Source: Acidimicrobiia bacterium
GTDB taxonomy: Bacteria; Actinomycetota; Acidimicrobiia; IMCC26256; JAOSJL01
Length of the DNA stretch: 64,000 bases
Direction of reading: 5' to 3'
Assembly (NCBI GenBank): GCA_027494115.1
Contig: JAOSJL010000001.1
Span: forward strand, 2,787,937 to 2,851,936
Position 1 is the first letter of the stretch, and each line of letters begins with the position of its first letter. Made by a program: the position numbers and the translations under genes. Below the pieces are notes generated by a model, which did no database searches, was not told where the DNA came from, and was given only the letters and a program-made list of their open reading frames with translations. This document shows, in pieces, positions 46,353 through 56,900 of the stretch.

Positions 46353-47464
46353 GTCGGCGCCGCCCCCGAGGGAACGTCGGTGTCGACGCGCTCACCGGTC
46401 TCCGCTTCGAACACGTGCAACGAGTCGGCTTCCGTGGAGAGCCGGACGATGTCGCCCTCCGCCGGTGGCTGCTCATCGATGGATTGGCGCACGATGACGA
46501 ACGGCGGGCCCGCGACGTCGCAGATCACGTGTCGCTCATGGCCCAACGACTCCACGACTACCACCGTGGCCTCGATGAAGCCGTCCGCGGACATCGTGAC
46601 GTGCTCAGGACGAACCCCCACGATGAGCTCGGCAAGATCGCGCTCACGCACAACGCCGGCGATCCCTGAGGGCAAGGGAATGGTCCCGCCCCGAAGCCGA
46701 ACCCCGACGTCCGCGCCCTCCTGCACGACTTCTCCCGCCATTGTGTTCATGGGCGGATTCCCGATGAAGCGCGCCACGAACAGATTGGCCGGACGCTCGT
46801 AAACCTCCTGGGGAGGCGCCACCTGCTGGAGCACGCCCTGGTCGAGGATGGCGATGCGGCTTCCCATCGTCATCGCCTCCACCTGGTCGTGGGTGACGTA
46901 GATGACAGTCGCCTCGAGGCGCCGATGGAGATCCACGAGCTCAGCGCGCGTCTGCACGCGTAGTTTGGCGTCGAGGTTCGATAGCGGCTCGTCCATGAGA
47001 AACACGGCGGGTCGCCGCACGATGGCCCGTGCGAGGGCAACCCGTTGGCGCTGGCCACCCGAGAGCTGCGCGGGCCGGCGATCCAGGAGATCGGACAGTC
47101 CGAGGGTTTCGGCGGCCTCGGTCACCAGTCGGGCACGTTCGTCCGGCGCGACCTTTCGCGCCTTCAGAGGGAACTCGATGTTGGCGGCGACCGTCATGTG
47201 CGGGTAGAGGGCGTAGGTCTGGAAGACCATCGCGATGTCGCGGTCACGGGCCTCGACGTCGTTGACGACCCTGTCGCCGATCCAGATCGTGCCTTCGTCG
47301 ATCTCTTCGAGGCCGGCGATCATGCGGAGCGCCGTGGACTTCCCGCAACCCGAGGGTCCGAGGAGTACGAGGAACTCACGGTCGGCGACGTCGAGCGTGA
47401 GATCGTCGACCGCCGCCAGGCCGTCGAAGCGCTTGGTGACACCGCTCAGAACGACCTGGCCCAC
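46349..47464 (-). CDS. ABC transporter ATP-binding protein (UgpC/MsmK-like)
   Basis: 371 residues. Walker A GPSGCGKST, Q-loop VFQTYALYPHMT, signature QLSGGQRQRVALARA, Walker B VFLMDEPLSNLDAKLR, switch His in VIYVTHDQVEAMTMG. The C-terminal 120 residues carry the TOBE/regulatory domain (IVGVRPEHV, ESLGHERHVICD). Energises uptake by the downstream permeases. GTG start; 67 bp after the ceramidase-like gene, which may be co-transcribed. Confidence 0.94.
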   Translation of the reverse strand: MGQVVLSGVTKRFDGLAAVDDLTLDVADREFLVLLGPSGCGKSTALRMIAGLEEIDEGTIWIGDRVVNDVEARDRDIAMVFQTYALYPHMTVAANIEFPLKARKVAPDERARLVTEAAETLGLSDLLDRRPAQLSGGQRQRVALARAIVRRPAVFLMDEPLSNLDAKLRVQTRAELVDLHRRLEATVIYVTHDQVEAMTMGSRIAILDQGVLQQVAPPQEVYERPANLFVARFIGNPPMNTMAGEVVQEGADVGVRLRGGTIPLPSGIAGVVRERDLAELIVGVRPEHVTMSADGFIEATVVVVESLGHERHVICDVAGPPFVIVRQSIDEQPPAEGDIVRLSTEADSLHVFEAETGERVDTDVPSGAAPT

Positions 47465-47531
47465 TCAGCACTCCCTGCCCTGGCCCGATATCCGAGCCGC
47501 AGGATAGGAGGTCCGCGCGCCGCGCGCCGCC

Positions 47532-49653
47532 TTAGCCGGACGGTGGCGGGTTGAGCGGCGAGTATCCGGCGAAGTCGGGGTTGACCTGGGTGTCGTCGTC
47601 GACGCCGGTGAGGTGCATGAGCGCACCCAGCACATCGTCGGCGAGATCCCATCCGGCGGAGTTGGTCTCCTCGTAGTGGTCCTCGGGGTGGATGCCCAGC
47701 TGGTTTCCGATGCCCTGGCCGTAGCGACAGCCCTCTTCGATCGCCGCGGCGGCCGTCTCGCTGAAGTTGCCGGCGAGGTAGCCGGGATCGGCAGCCGCCG
47801 CGTGGCACTCGACAGCCGGAATCGCTTCCGCCAGCGGTAGTTCACCGGCAGCGGCCAGCTCCGCACACGTCCCCGGCGCTCCTCCGAGTAGCTCGATGTC
47901 GGCCGTGCACGTCAGCCGGTAGTCGCTGATCGGCACGATGTAGCCGAGCTGGTCGTTTCCGAGCCCGATCATCCAGGTGTACTCGTCGTCGAAGAGGTTG
48001 CGCACGTAACCGGGAATCGTGAACTCGTCACCCACGGCGTGGGCCTCGGGCTCGACGTAGAAGCGTTCGGGATCGTCGCGGAAGTCGGCGGGCAGACCCA
48101 TCGTGAGCGTCGACTGGATTTCACCGGGGATGAACACCATGTCGATAGGACCGATGGTCAGCTCGCCGACCTCGGTCGTCACGAACTCACCCTTGCGCAC
48201 GTCGAGCTCGATCTCGGGATCGGTCTCCGTGGCCGTTCCCACGTCGGTGCAGGTCTCCTCGGTGGGCTCACCGGGCTCGCAGTCGTACAACACGATCGGC
48301 TCGTGACCGAGACCCGCACGGCCCGTGCCCTCGTCGACCACACCCAGGACCCGGAAGCCGATGTTGGAGACGCGGGTGAAGAACTCTTCGCGCTCGAAAC
48401 TCATCGTGGCGTCGGCGAGCGACACACCCGATTCGTCGAGCAGGTCGAGTGCTGCAAGGCCCAGCTGTTCACCGATGACGGCCGTTCGTCGGAAGTTCTT
48501 GTCGACGGACGTTGCGGTGTCACCCGGGAATGCGGCCCCCTCCGGGACGGTGTAACCGTTACCGATGGGGTGTTGCGCATCGACCTCCCACACCGGGGCG
48601 CCGAGTGGCGTGAGCAGGGCGCCGATGGCGCCGTTGACGAAGAGTGCCTCGCCGCCGACGGCGTCCTCGATGACGCGGGACATGTGTCCGGGGTAGTCAG
48701 CTGTGAAGTAGGCGTTCTCGGCCGAACAGCCCGGTTGCTCACCGAGGGCGACGCAGTCGGCGTCGGGGGCGGTGACCTCCCCAGTTCAGGGTCGCCTCGG
48801 GGTGGTTGCTCCAGTTGACGAGTGTGGCGATGATCTCGTCGTCCTCGCCCGTGGCCTGGAGGACGTTGAGGATGGGGTCGATGACCTGCGGGTCGCGGGT
48901 GGAGGTGACACCGAAGTAGTGCTCACCGCTCGCCGTCTCGAGAGTCGCGGGTTCGACTGATTCGACGGCCTCGACCACGGCATCGGCCCATCGGTCGAGC
49001 GCCGAGTCGTACCAGTCGTGGTTCACCTGGAACGCGGTGTCGGGGCCGTGGTGGTTGTGGCTCGACGCGACCTGAACCTGCACGTCGTCAGCGACGTCGG
49101 CGGGGAGGCGCTCCGCGACGCGGTCGCGAAGCGCCTGGACGTCGGGCCGGAACACCATGTAGAGGTCGTTCGTCGCGATCACCTGCGTCTGTCCGGAGTC
49201 GGGGTCTCGGATGGCGATCGCCTTGGCACGAACATCGTCGCGCACCCAGTGCGCCTCGCTCGCGCCGTTGCCCACGGCGACCTGGCCGACGTCCCACTCC
49301 TTCACGAAACTTCCGAGTGACGTCGCGCCGTCGGGTCCGGGTAGATCGTCGAGATAGGCCTGTTCGCCGTCGACGAGCGGCAGCACCGACGTGCTGGCCG
49401 CACCGACCTCGACGCGTGCGACCTGTTCGCCCGCGACCTCGGCGTCGCCTTGGGAGCTGTCGGAACCTCCGGAGCTGCACGCGGCGGCGAGCACCGCGAC
49501 CGCCGCGATCACGACACCCGTGGCCCGCAGCCGTGTCCGCAGCCGTGTCCGCAGCCGTGTCCGCAGCCGTGTCTGCAGCCGTATCTGCAACGTCCGGCCC
49601 CCGTGTCCGCTCGCCGGCGAGCCGACCGTCCGTCGACTCGGATGATCACGCAC
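47532..49653 (-). CDS. Neutral/alkaline ceramidase-like lipoprotein, one frameshift
   Basis: About 706 residues. A long Arg-rich n-region, then VVIAAVAVLAAAC lipobox, anchors the protein outside. The N-terminal hydrolase domain contains VQVASSHNHHGPDTAF, like the zinc-binding region of neutral ceramidases, and WSNHPEATLNW. One extra base in cccc at 48779-48782 breaks the frame; repaired it reads EVTAPDADCVALGEQPGCSA, then DYPGHMSRVIEDAVGGEALF, the nucleophile-proximal region of the family. The C-terminal part is rich in paired Cys. It probably cleaves an amide in ceramide-like or other lipids, feeding the adjacent importer. Start codon uncertain; GTG 49653 gives the longest frame, with 12-bp repeats in the n-region. 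Confidence 0.75.
49525..49584. repeat. Five tandem 12-bp units (ccgcagccgtgt)
   Basis: Four exact copies (49525-49572) and one with two changes (49573-49584). On the minus strand they encode RLRT/RLQT in the n-region of the ceramidase-like signal peptide. Confidence 0.92.
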
Positions 49654-49756
49654 CTCGAGCGTTGAGCGTAGCCGATCTTCCGAAAAGCGACAAACCCTCT
49701 CGTATCCGGAGTATCGTTCCTGCGCTAGGTGGGGCTGTTCCCACTACGAGTGAGGC

Positions 49757-51481
49757 TCAGTCGGGGCGGAGGAACCATCCCTGCGGGTCCCAGGCCCGAA
49801 GGGCGCGGACCTCCCCCGCGGTCGGGGGAGACAGCTCTGACACGTCGTCGGCGACAGCGAGATCCCACCCGCAGGCGGCCTGCGCACGTGCGATCCTCTC
49901 GTCGAGGGAACCGTCGCCCTCCGGGACGGCGGTGAGGACCAACTCCGTTCCCGGTTCGAGATCAGGCTTCTCGAGGATGCCGAGATCGGTGACCAGGGCA
50001 CGGACCACCCGGCCGGGAGACGTGACGTACCCGCACTCGGGTGGGGTCCGCTTCGGGTTCAGCGTCGCCACGACCACCGCCTCGGTGCAGGTGCTCGCCG
50101 TGTCGTTGCCACCACCCGATCCCACGAGAAACGGGCCGTCGGGCACGAGGGTCGAGTTGATGTCGGCGAACCGGTCGACCTGCGCGCCACCGAGACAGGC
50201 GACGGTCGTCGTGCCGGCACCGCCGACCAACGTGCCGAGGACCATGTCGGCGTCGCCGAGCATCGAGGACGTCGGAAAGTTGCGGTGGTTGAGCACGAAC
50301 GGGTCGGCGGGGGTGGGCTCGTAACCCCAGAGACCGATCTCCGCCGTGAGTTGCACCTCACGACCCGCGCGTCGTGCGGTGTCGCACGCCAACCACGCGG
50401 CCAGGTTCGCGACACCGGCACCTGCCAGGACGGCGTCGGCGTCGAGGGCCTCCACACGCCCGACCAGGTAACGAGCACCGAAGGCAGCAGCGGTCTCCCA
50501 GGCATTCACCGGTGCCGCGGTATCGACAGGATGGGCGTCTCGGTCCTGGCGCCACGACTCGCGATCGGCGCGCTCGAGAAGCACTTCGATCCTGTCCCGG
50601 CCGAGCTTCCTGACGTAGCCGCGGTGTCCGTCGACGTCGAGCACCCACTCCCTGATCCAGTCGTCGAAGTCGTCCCGACGCGAACGGTTCCGCACGTCGA
50701 CCCAGAAGTCGTAGTCCTCGCCGTACCCGCTGACCGGGAGACCGGCCGCGAACAGCCCGCCGGGATGGGCCCCCAGAGGAGCCTCGACGACCGCCAGGGT
50801 CCGGTGCGCCGGAATGCACACCAGGTGTGCCCACGGCTTCAGATTCTCGACGATCCGTTCGACCGTCACGATCGCTCCCCGCCGGGCGGCGAGGGCACCC
50901 CAGACGCCTTCGAGCAGCGGTGGGTGGATCGCTACATTGCCCGCTCGATCGGCCACCGGAGCGTGGAGCACCGCGACGTCGGGTTGCAACGGAGCGAGGA
51001 GTCCCACCTCGCCGAACTCCGTGTCGACCTGCGAGTAGGCGGCGTTGTCCGCCATCGACGACCCGTGCAGCGAACGTGTCGTGACCGCCGGGAGTCCGCG
51101 GGCCGCCGCCTCGAGTCGCTGAGCGAAGGTGAGGAACGACCAGTGCTCGACCGCGACGCGTCCGTCCCGGTACGCGGAGGCGAAGATCGGGTTGGGTGTG
51201 AAGTTCGGAAACGTATCGCCCGAATACCCGGTGACCACCCGCCTCACCATGTCGCCGCGGAAGAAGAGCGTCCCGAGGCTCGACAGGCTCAACATGACGA
51301 GTTCGAAGCGGGGATCCCTCCCCCAGAACTGGCGCACGATCTCGAACGCCCCTGCGCTCCAGCGCGTGTGCCCCACCACGAGGTGCAGGGAGTCGCCGGC
51401 ATGTACGTGCGCGGCCACCGCCTCCGACAGCGTGACCGAGTCGACCTCGGAGCTCACGGGGCGGGGCTCACGGGGCGCCAC
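49757..51481 (-). CDS. Fused class I CoA-transferase (GctA-GctB/IpdAB type)
   Basis: 574 residues combining two subunits normally separate. Residues 10-290 are alpha-like (VTLSEAVAAHVHAGDSLHLV, DVAVLHAPVADRAGNVAIHP, GAIVTVERIVE, AHPGGLF); residues 335-574 are beta-like (ADAVLAGAGVANLAAWLACD, LTAEIGLWGYEPTPADPFVL, VGSGGGNDTASTCTEAVVVA). The Glu of LTAEIG is the candidate catalytic residue by position. IpdAB, of this family, opens the last steroid ring; glutaconate CoA-transferase moves CoA between acids. The sequence does not decide which. GTG 51457 is an alternative start. Nineteen bp after the fadE stop, same unit. Confidence 0.85.
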   Translation of the reverse strand: MAPREPRPVSSEVDSVTLSEAVAAHVHAGDSLHLVVGHTRWSAGAFEIVRQFWGRDPRFELVMLSLSSLGTLFFRGDMVRRVVTGYSGDTFPNFTPNPIFASAYRDGRVAVEHWSFLTFAQRLEAAARGLPAVTTRSLHGSSMADNAAYSQVDTEFGEVGLLAPLQPDVAVLHAPVADRAGNVAIHPPLLEGVWGALAARRGAIVTVERIVENLKPWAHLVCIPAHRTLAVVEAPLGAHPGGLFAAGLPVSGYGEDYDFWVDVRNRSRRDDFDDWIREWVLDVDGHRGYVRKLGRDRIEVLLERADRESWRQDRDAHPVDTAAPVNAWETAAAFGARYLVGRVEALDADAVLAGAGVANLAAWLACDTARRAGREVQLTAEIGLWGYEPTPADPFVLNHRNFPTSSMLGDADMVLGTLVGGAGTTTVACLGGAQVDRFADINSTLVPDGPFLVGSGGGNDTASTCTEAVVVATLNPKRTPPECGYVTSPGRVVRALVTDLGILEKPDLEPGTELVLTAVPEGDGSLDERIARAQAACGWDLAVADDVSELSPPTAGEVRALRAWDPQGWFLRPD

Positions 51482-51500
51482 TCACGGGGTGGTGACCACC

Positions 51501-52595
51501 TCAGGCGTCGGCCAGCAGGAGATCGGCAAGACGTTCCCGCTGCCAACCCTGGTAGCCACAGAGGAGGTCGTTCACCTTGGCGCGCTTGTAGTACCAGTGG
51601 GCGTCGCAGTCCCACGTGAAACCCACGCCACCGTGGATCTGGATGTCCTGACCGGACACGAACACTGCCGCCTCGCCCACGAACCCCTTGCACATGGCCG
51701 TGGCGTGCTCACGCATCTCGTCGCCGACGTCGGAGGCCCACGCCGCGTAGTGCGTGCCGACGCGTGCGAGCTCCACGGCCTGGAGCATGTCGACGGCCTT
51801 GTGTTTGATGGCCTGGAAGCTGGCGATCGGTCGGCCGAACTGGACACGTTGTTTGGCGTACTCGACACCGAGATGCCAGGCGGCCTCTGCTGCGCCCACC
51901 GACTCCGCACACAACATCACGGCGCAGTCGTCGACGATCCGTCGCCACAGAGCCGTGTGGTCACCCGGTGGACCAACTGGTTCCACCGGTCGTTCGTGGA
52001 GATCGAGACACGCGGCCTTTCGTGTCGGGTCCATCGTAGGGACCGGCTCACCGGCGGGTGACTCCAGGAGGAACGTCCCGAGTCCCTCTTCGGTACGCGC
52101 GGCGACCAGCGCCCAATCGGCCGTGTGGCCGTCGAGAACGAGCGGCTTGACGCCCGACACCACCCACTGGGCACCCTTGCGCCGTGCCCGCGTGCGAACA
52201 CGCGCCACCGGGTCCCCGTGACCGGATTCCTCGAGCGCGATCGTGCCGCGGACGGTTCCCGCAGCGAGCTGGGGGAGCAATTCGTCGACGGCGAGGCGAC
52301 GCGCTGCCAGCGTGGCCGCCACCGACGACGAGTAGAACGGCCCGGGATAGGAAACGCGACCCATCTCCTCGAGCACGACCACCATGTCGACGAGGCCCAG
52401 GCCCAGGCCGCCATGGCGCGCGGAAACGAGCATGCCCGGCCAACCGAGGGATGCGACCTTCTCCCACTGCCCGAGCGTCACACCGGAGAGCTCGTCGGCC
52501 ATCGCCGAGCGATAGGAGGCCGGCGCCTCCGCGGCGAGAAAGCTGCGCACAGCGTCCCGGAGCTGGTCCTGATCGTCGGAGAACGTGAAGTCCAT
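51501..52595 (-). CDS. Acyl-CoA dehydrogenase, small-subunit type
   Basis: 364 residues. No helix-G Glu-Arg pair (DDCAVMLCAESVGAAEAAWH), but KQRVQFGRPIASFQAIKHKA and IHGGVGFTWDCDAHWYYKRA are intact, as in FadE27/29-like partners. RTIALEES appears as GTIALEESGHGDPVA. GAGGA precedes ATG 52595. Followed by the fused CoA-transferase and divergent from a large-subunit-type FadE, the same arrangement as 36978/38258. Together they suggest a second heteromeric enzyme. Confidence 0.87.
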   Translation of the reverse strand: MDFTFSDDQDQLRDAVRSFLAAEAPASYRSAMADELSGVTLGQWEKVASLGWPGMLVSARHGGLGLGLVDMVVVLEEMGRVSYPGPFYSSSVAATLAARRLAVDELLPQLAAGTVRGTIALEESGHGDPVARVRTRARRKGAQWVVSGVKPLVLDGHTADWALVAARTEEGLGTFLLESPAGEPVPTMDPTRKAACLDLHERPVEPVGPPGDHTALWRRIVDDCAVMLCAESVGAAEAAWHLGVEYAKQRVQFGRPIASFQAIKHKAVDMLQAVELARVGTHYAAWASDVGDEMREHATAMCKGFVGEAAVFVSGQDIQIHGGVGFTWDCDAHWYYKRAKVNDLLCGYQGWQRERLADLLLADA

Positions 52596-52666
52596 GCGCC
52601 TTTCCTCTGCCGCGTTCCTTGTCGCGAGACCTGACACGGACGTTAGTCATCGCGCCCGCCCGGGGC

Positions 52667-52672
52667 TATCGT
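52667..52672 (+). promoter_or_regulatory. Leaderless -10 element (TATCGT)
   Basis: TATCGT ends 7 nt before GTG 52680, supporting that codon over the in-frame GTG at 52671, which overlaps the hexamer. Confidence 0.45.
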
Positions 52673-52679
52673 GCGCGCC

Positions 52680-53890
52680 GTGGACTTCGCAAACACGCCC
52701 GAGGACGAGGCCTTCAGAGAGGAGCTGCGGGCGTGGCTCGACGTGAACCTGCCGGCGTTCCTCACCGAGTTCTCCGGCGACGACGACCCCGGCGGTGGTC
52801 AGGCGGCGGGATCGGCACGGAGTCAGCAACGACGCCAGGCCTGGCAGCGACTCCTGCACGAAGGCCGGTGGGCGGCCATCAATTGGCCGGTCTCATGGGG
52901 CGGTCGCGAGGCGACACCCACTCAGAACGTCATCTACGCAGAGGAGATGGCCCGCGCCCGCACTCCGGGGATCTACAACGCGAACGGTCTGTGGCAGATC
53001 GGCCCGATGATCATCGAGTGGGGAACCGAGGAGCAGCAGCAACAGTGGCTACCAGGCATCCTCTCCGCCGAGGAGCACTGGTGCCAGGGGTTCTCCGAAC
53101 CCGAAGCCGGCAGCGACCTCGCCAACCTGCGCACGACCGCCGTCGCCGACGGCGACGAGTACGTGGTGAACGGTCAGAAGATCTGGACGTCCACGGCACA
53201 TCTGGCGAAGTGGGGCCTCTTTCTCCTGCGCACCGATCCGACGGCGATAGAGCGCGGCGCCAAACACGAAGGCATCACGGCGTTCATCATCGACATGGAC
53301 ACACCCGGGATATCCGCCCGCCCGATCCGTGATCTCGTGGACGAGGAGATGTTCTGCGAGGTCTTCTTCACCGACGCGCGCATCCCGGCATCGTCGAGAC
53401 TCGGCGGCGAGGGGGAGGGATGGCAGGTGGCCATGGGCACCCTGGGCAGGAGCGGGTGGGCACCGCGGGCCTCGCCATCACTCTCGGCAACGACCTGCGC
53501 TCGATCATCAACGCGGCGCGTGCCACGAATCCCGGGGCGCTCGACGACCCGGGTATCCGCGAGCGCATCGCGCGCACCTGGACCCAGATCGAGCTCACCA
53601 AGCTCCTGAACTACCGGGCGCTCACCAAGATCCTCAAGAAGCAGAAGAACTGGCCCGAGGTCCCACTGGCCAAGCTCCAGTGGTCACACCTCGCGCAGGA
53701 TCTGGCCGAGTTGGCCATCGACATGCTCGGCCCGAATGGCCTGATCCTGCGCGGCGGTGAGGGCGCCATCGACGGTGGGAGCTGGGCGCGGCTCTACTCG
53801 TTCCAGCGCTACACGACGATCGGTGCCGGCGCCACCGAGGTGCAGAAGAACATCATTGCCGACAAGGCGATCAAGCTCCCACGCAAGTAG
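52680..53890 (+). CDS. Acyl-CoA dehydrogenase, large-subunit type, one frameshift
   Basis: About 403 residues after repair. [60 protein letters not shown] and [20 protein letters not shown]. One G is missing in ctgggc (53444-53446); restored, the helix-G segment reads [19 protein letters not shown] with candidate Glu, then a C-domain ending [21 protein letters not shown] 52680 is preferred because of the -10 position. The narG start follows the stop by 34 bp, so nar transcription may begin at this promoter. Confidence 0.88.
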
Positions 53891-53924
53891 CGGCGAGTGC
53901 CACGTCCCCGATGGAGAATGGCAG

Positions 53925-56900
53925 ATGACGACGACGGGCAATGAGCCGCCGGCTGCAGCACCCGATGCCGCAGCGGTCCAGCAGCTGCTCGGACGTCAGC
54001 GGTACCTGACACGAGGCACGCCGTCCCGGGATGGACGGGTGGTCGAACGGAGCGACCCCTCGGTTTGGGAGGAGTTCTACCGGGAGCGTTGGCGTCACGA
54101 CGTGGAGGTCCGGTCGACGCACGGGGTGAACTGCACCGGTTCCTGTTCGTGGAAGGTCTACGTACGCGACGGGATCATCAGTTGGGAGACGCAGGCAACC
54201 GACTACCCCGAGACATCCCCGGACATGCCGGACCACGAGCCACGCGGTTGCCCCCGCGGCGCGTCCTTCTCGTGGTACGTCTACAACCCGTCACGGGTGA
54301 AGCACCCGTACATCAGGGTGCGCTGCTCGAAGCATGGAGGACTGCGAGGGCGACGCATTCGGATCCGGTCGATGCGTGGGCGTCCATCGTCTCTGACCCG
54401 GAGACGCGCGCCGGATACACCTCCGAACGCGGCAAGGCGGGTTTCGCCCGCGCCGGTTGGGAGGAAGCGCTGGAGTTGGTGGCGGCTGCGCAGGTCCACA
54501 CGATCAAGGAGCACGGTCCGGACCGGGTCGCCCAGTTCACGCCGCTACCGGCGATGTCGCCGGTGTCCTATTCATCGGGCTCCCGCTATCTCGCCCTGAC
54601 CGGGGCCGCTCAGCTCTCGTTCTACGACTGGTATGCGGATCTGCCGCCGTCGTCGCCACAGGTGTTCGGTGACCAGACCGACGTTCCCGAGGCCGCCGAC
54701 TGGTGGAACGCCTCGTACCTGTTGGTGTGGGGTTCCAACGTCCCGGTGACCCGCACTCCCGACTCGCACTTCATGGTCGAGTCCCGGTACCGCGGCCAGA
54801 AGGTCGTGGTCGTCGCCCCCGACTACGCCGAGCACACCAAGTTCGCGGATGACTGGCTCCCCGCTGCGCCCGGAACCGACGGTGCGTTGGCCATGGCGAT
54901 GGGCCACGTGATTCTGAAGGAGTACCACGCAGACCGGCAGGTCCCCTACTTCACCGAGTACACGAAACAGAACTCCGACTGGCCGTTCCTCGTGACTCTG
55001 CGGGAACACGAGTCGGGAGGGCTCGTGGCCGACAAGTTGCTCCGGTCGTCCGATCTCGGCGACGACACCGAGGGTGCTGAGTGGAAGACCGTGTTGCTCG
55101 ACTCCGCCACCGGCGATCCTGTGGTGCCGGACGGTTCGATGGGGTTCCGTTGGACCGATTCGGGCAAGGGTCACTGGAATCTCGACCTGGGCGGCCTGGA
55201 CCCCGTGCTGACGCTGTTGGACCGACCACACGAGGCGGTCGAGGTGGAGGTCCCGCGGTTCGACACCACACCCGCGTCGACCATGACCCGCGGCGTCCCC
55301 GCGATCAGGATCGGCGACCATCTGGTCACCACCGTCTTCGATCTGCTCCTCGCCCAGTACGGCGTCGGTCGTGACGGCCTACCGGGGACGTGGCCGAGCG
55401 GCTACGGCGACGCCGACACGCCCTACACACCGGCATGGCAGGAGTCGATCACCTCGGTGAGGGCCGAGGTCGTGGAGCGGGTCGCCCGGGAGTTTGCACA
55501 GAACGCCGAGGCGACCGACGGCCGGTCGATGGTGATCCTCGGCGCGGGCATCAACCACTGGTTCAACTCCGACACCATCTACCGAGCGATCATCACCATG
55601 CTCACGGCCTGTGGAACCGTGGGTCGCAATGGTGGCGGGTGGTCGCACTACGTCGGCCAGGAGAAGATCCGTACCTTCACCGGCTGGGTGACCGTCGCCC
55701 ATGCGTTGGACTGGGGCGGTCCCCCACGCCAGACCAACGGGACCGCGTGGTTCTATCTCGCCTCCGATCAGTGGCGCTACGAGGTGATCGGGCCCGACCA
55801 GCTGGCATCACCGTTGGGCTCATCGCGTTTCGAGGGCATGACACCGGTCGACTGTTTGGCACAGTCGGTGAGAACGGGTTGGCAGGTCACGTACCCGACG
55901 TTCGCCCGCAATCCACTCGACATCGCCGACGAGGCCGAGGCCGCGGGCAAGTCGGTCGACGAGCATGTGGTCGACGAGTTGAAGTCGGGAGACCTCAGCT
56001 TCTCGGTGGACGATCCGGACGACCCGCGCAACCACCCGCGGATGATGTTCGTGTGGCGCTCCAACCTGCTGGGCAGCTCCGGTAAGGGTCACGAGTACTT
56101 CCTGCGGCATCTCCTCGGCGCCGACGACAACGCCTCGGCGAAGGAGGCACCGCCCGAACAGCGACCGCGTGATGTCGTATGGCGCGACGAGGCGCCGGAG
56201 GCGAAGCTCGATCTGCTCGTCAACCTCGACTTCCGGATGACCTCCACGGGGCACTACTCCGACGTCGTCCTACCGGCCGCGACGTGGTACGAGAAGTTCG
56301 ACCTGTCCATGACCGACATGCATCCGTTCGTCCATTCGTTCAATGCGGCGATCGATCCTCCGTGGGAAGCCCGCGACGATTGGGATTCCTTCGTCTCATT
56401 GGCCGAGGTGTTCGCGCCGATGGCCGCACGTCATCTCGGCGTACGTCGCGACGTGGTTGCGACCTCGCACGGTCACGACACCCCGCGCGAGACGGCGCAG
56501 CCGGGTGGACATGCGCTCGACTGGCGCGCCGGTGACTGCGAGCCGGTCCCCGGCGAGACGATGCCGGGCCTGGTGGTCGTGGAGCGCGACTTCGGCGCGG
56601 TGGCCGAGAAGTTGACCAGCCTCGGGTCGCGGATCGATGAGAAGGGAATCGGCGCGAAGGGCGCCCGTTGGTCGCCGGGCGACATGATCGAGTGGCTGGC
56701 CGAGGCCAACGGAACCGTGCTCGGAGGAGTCGGAGACGGCCGACCGTCGATGGAACGTGCCAGTCAGGTCGCCGAGGTCATGCTGGCGCTGTCGGGCGCT
56801 TCGAACGGCGCAATGTCGGCGGCCGGGTTCCGGTCGCTGGAGAAACGGGTCGGGCTCCCGTTGGCGGATCTCGTCGCGGGTGAGGAATCCACGCACATCC

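Noticed and set aside
49729-49744. gtggg/cccac hairpin after the fused CoA-transferase as a terminator
   Set aside because: Only 5 bp stem and no T-run; too weak to list as a feature.
55873-55880. AACggGTT inside narG as a KstR site
   Set aside because: Deep within coding sequence, outer bases do not match, and one chance hit is expected.
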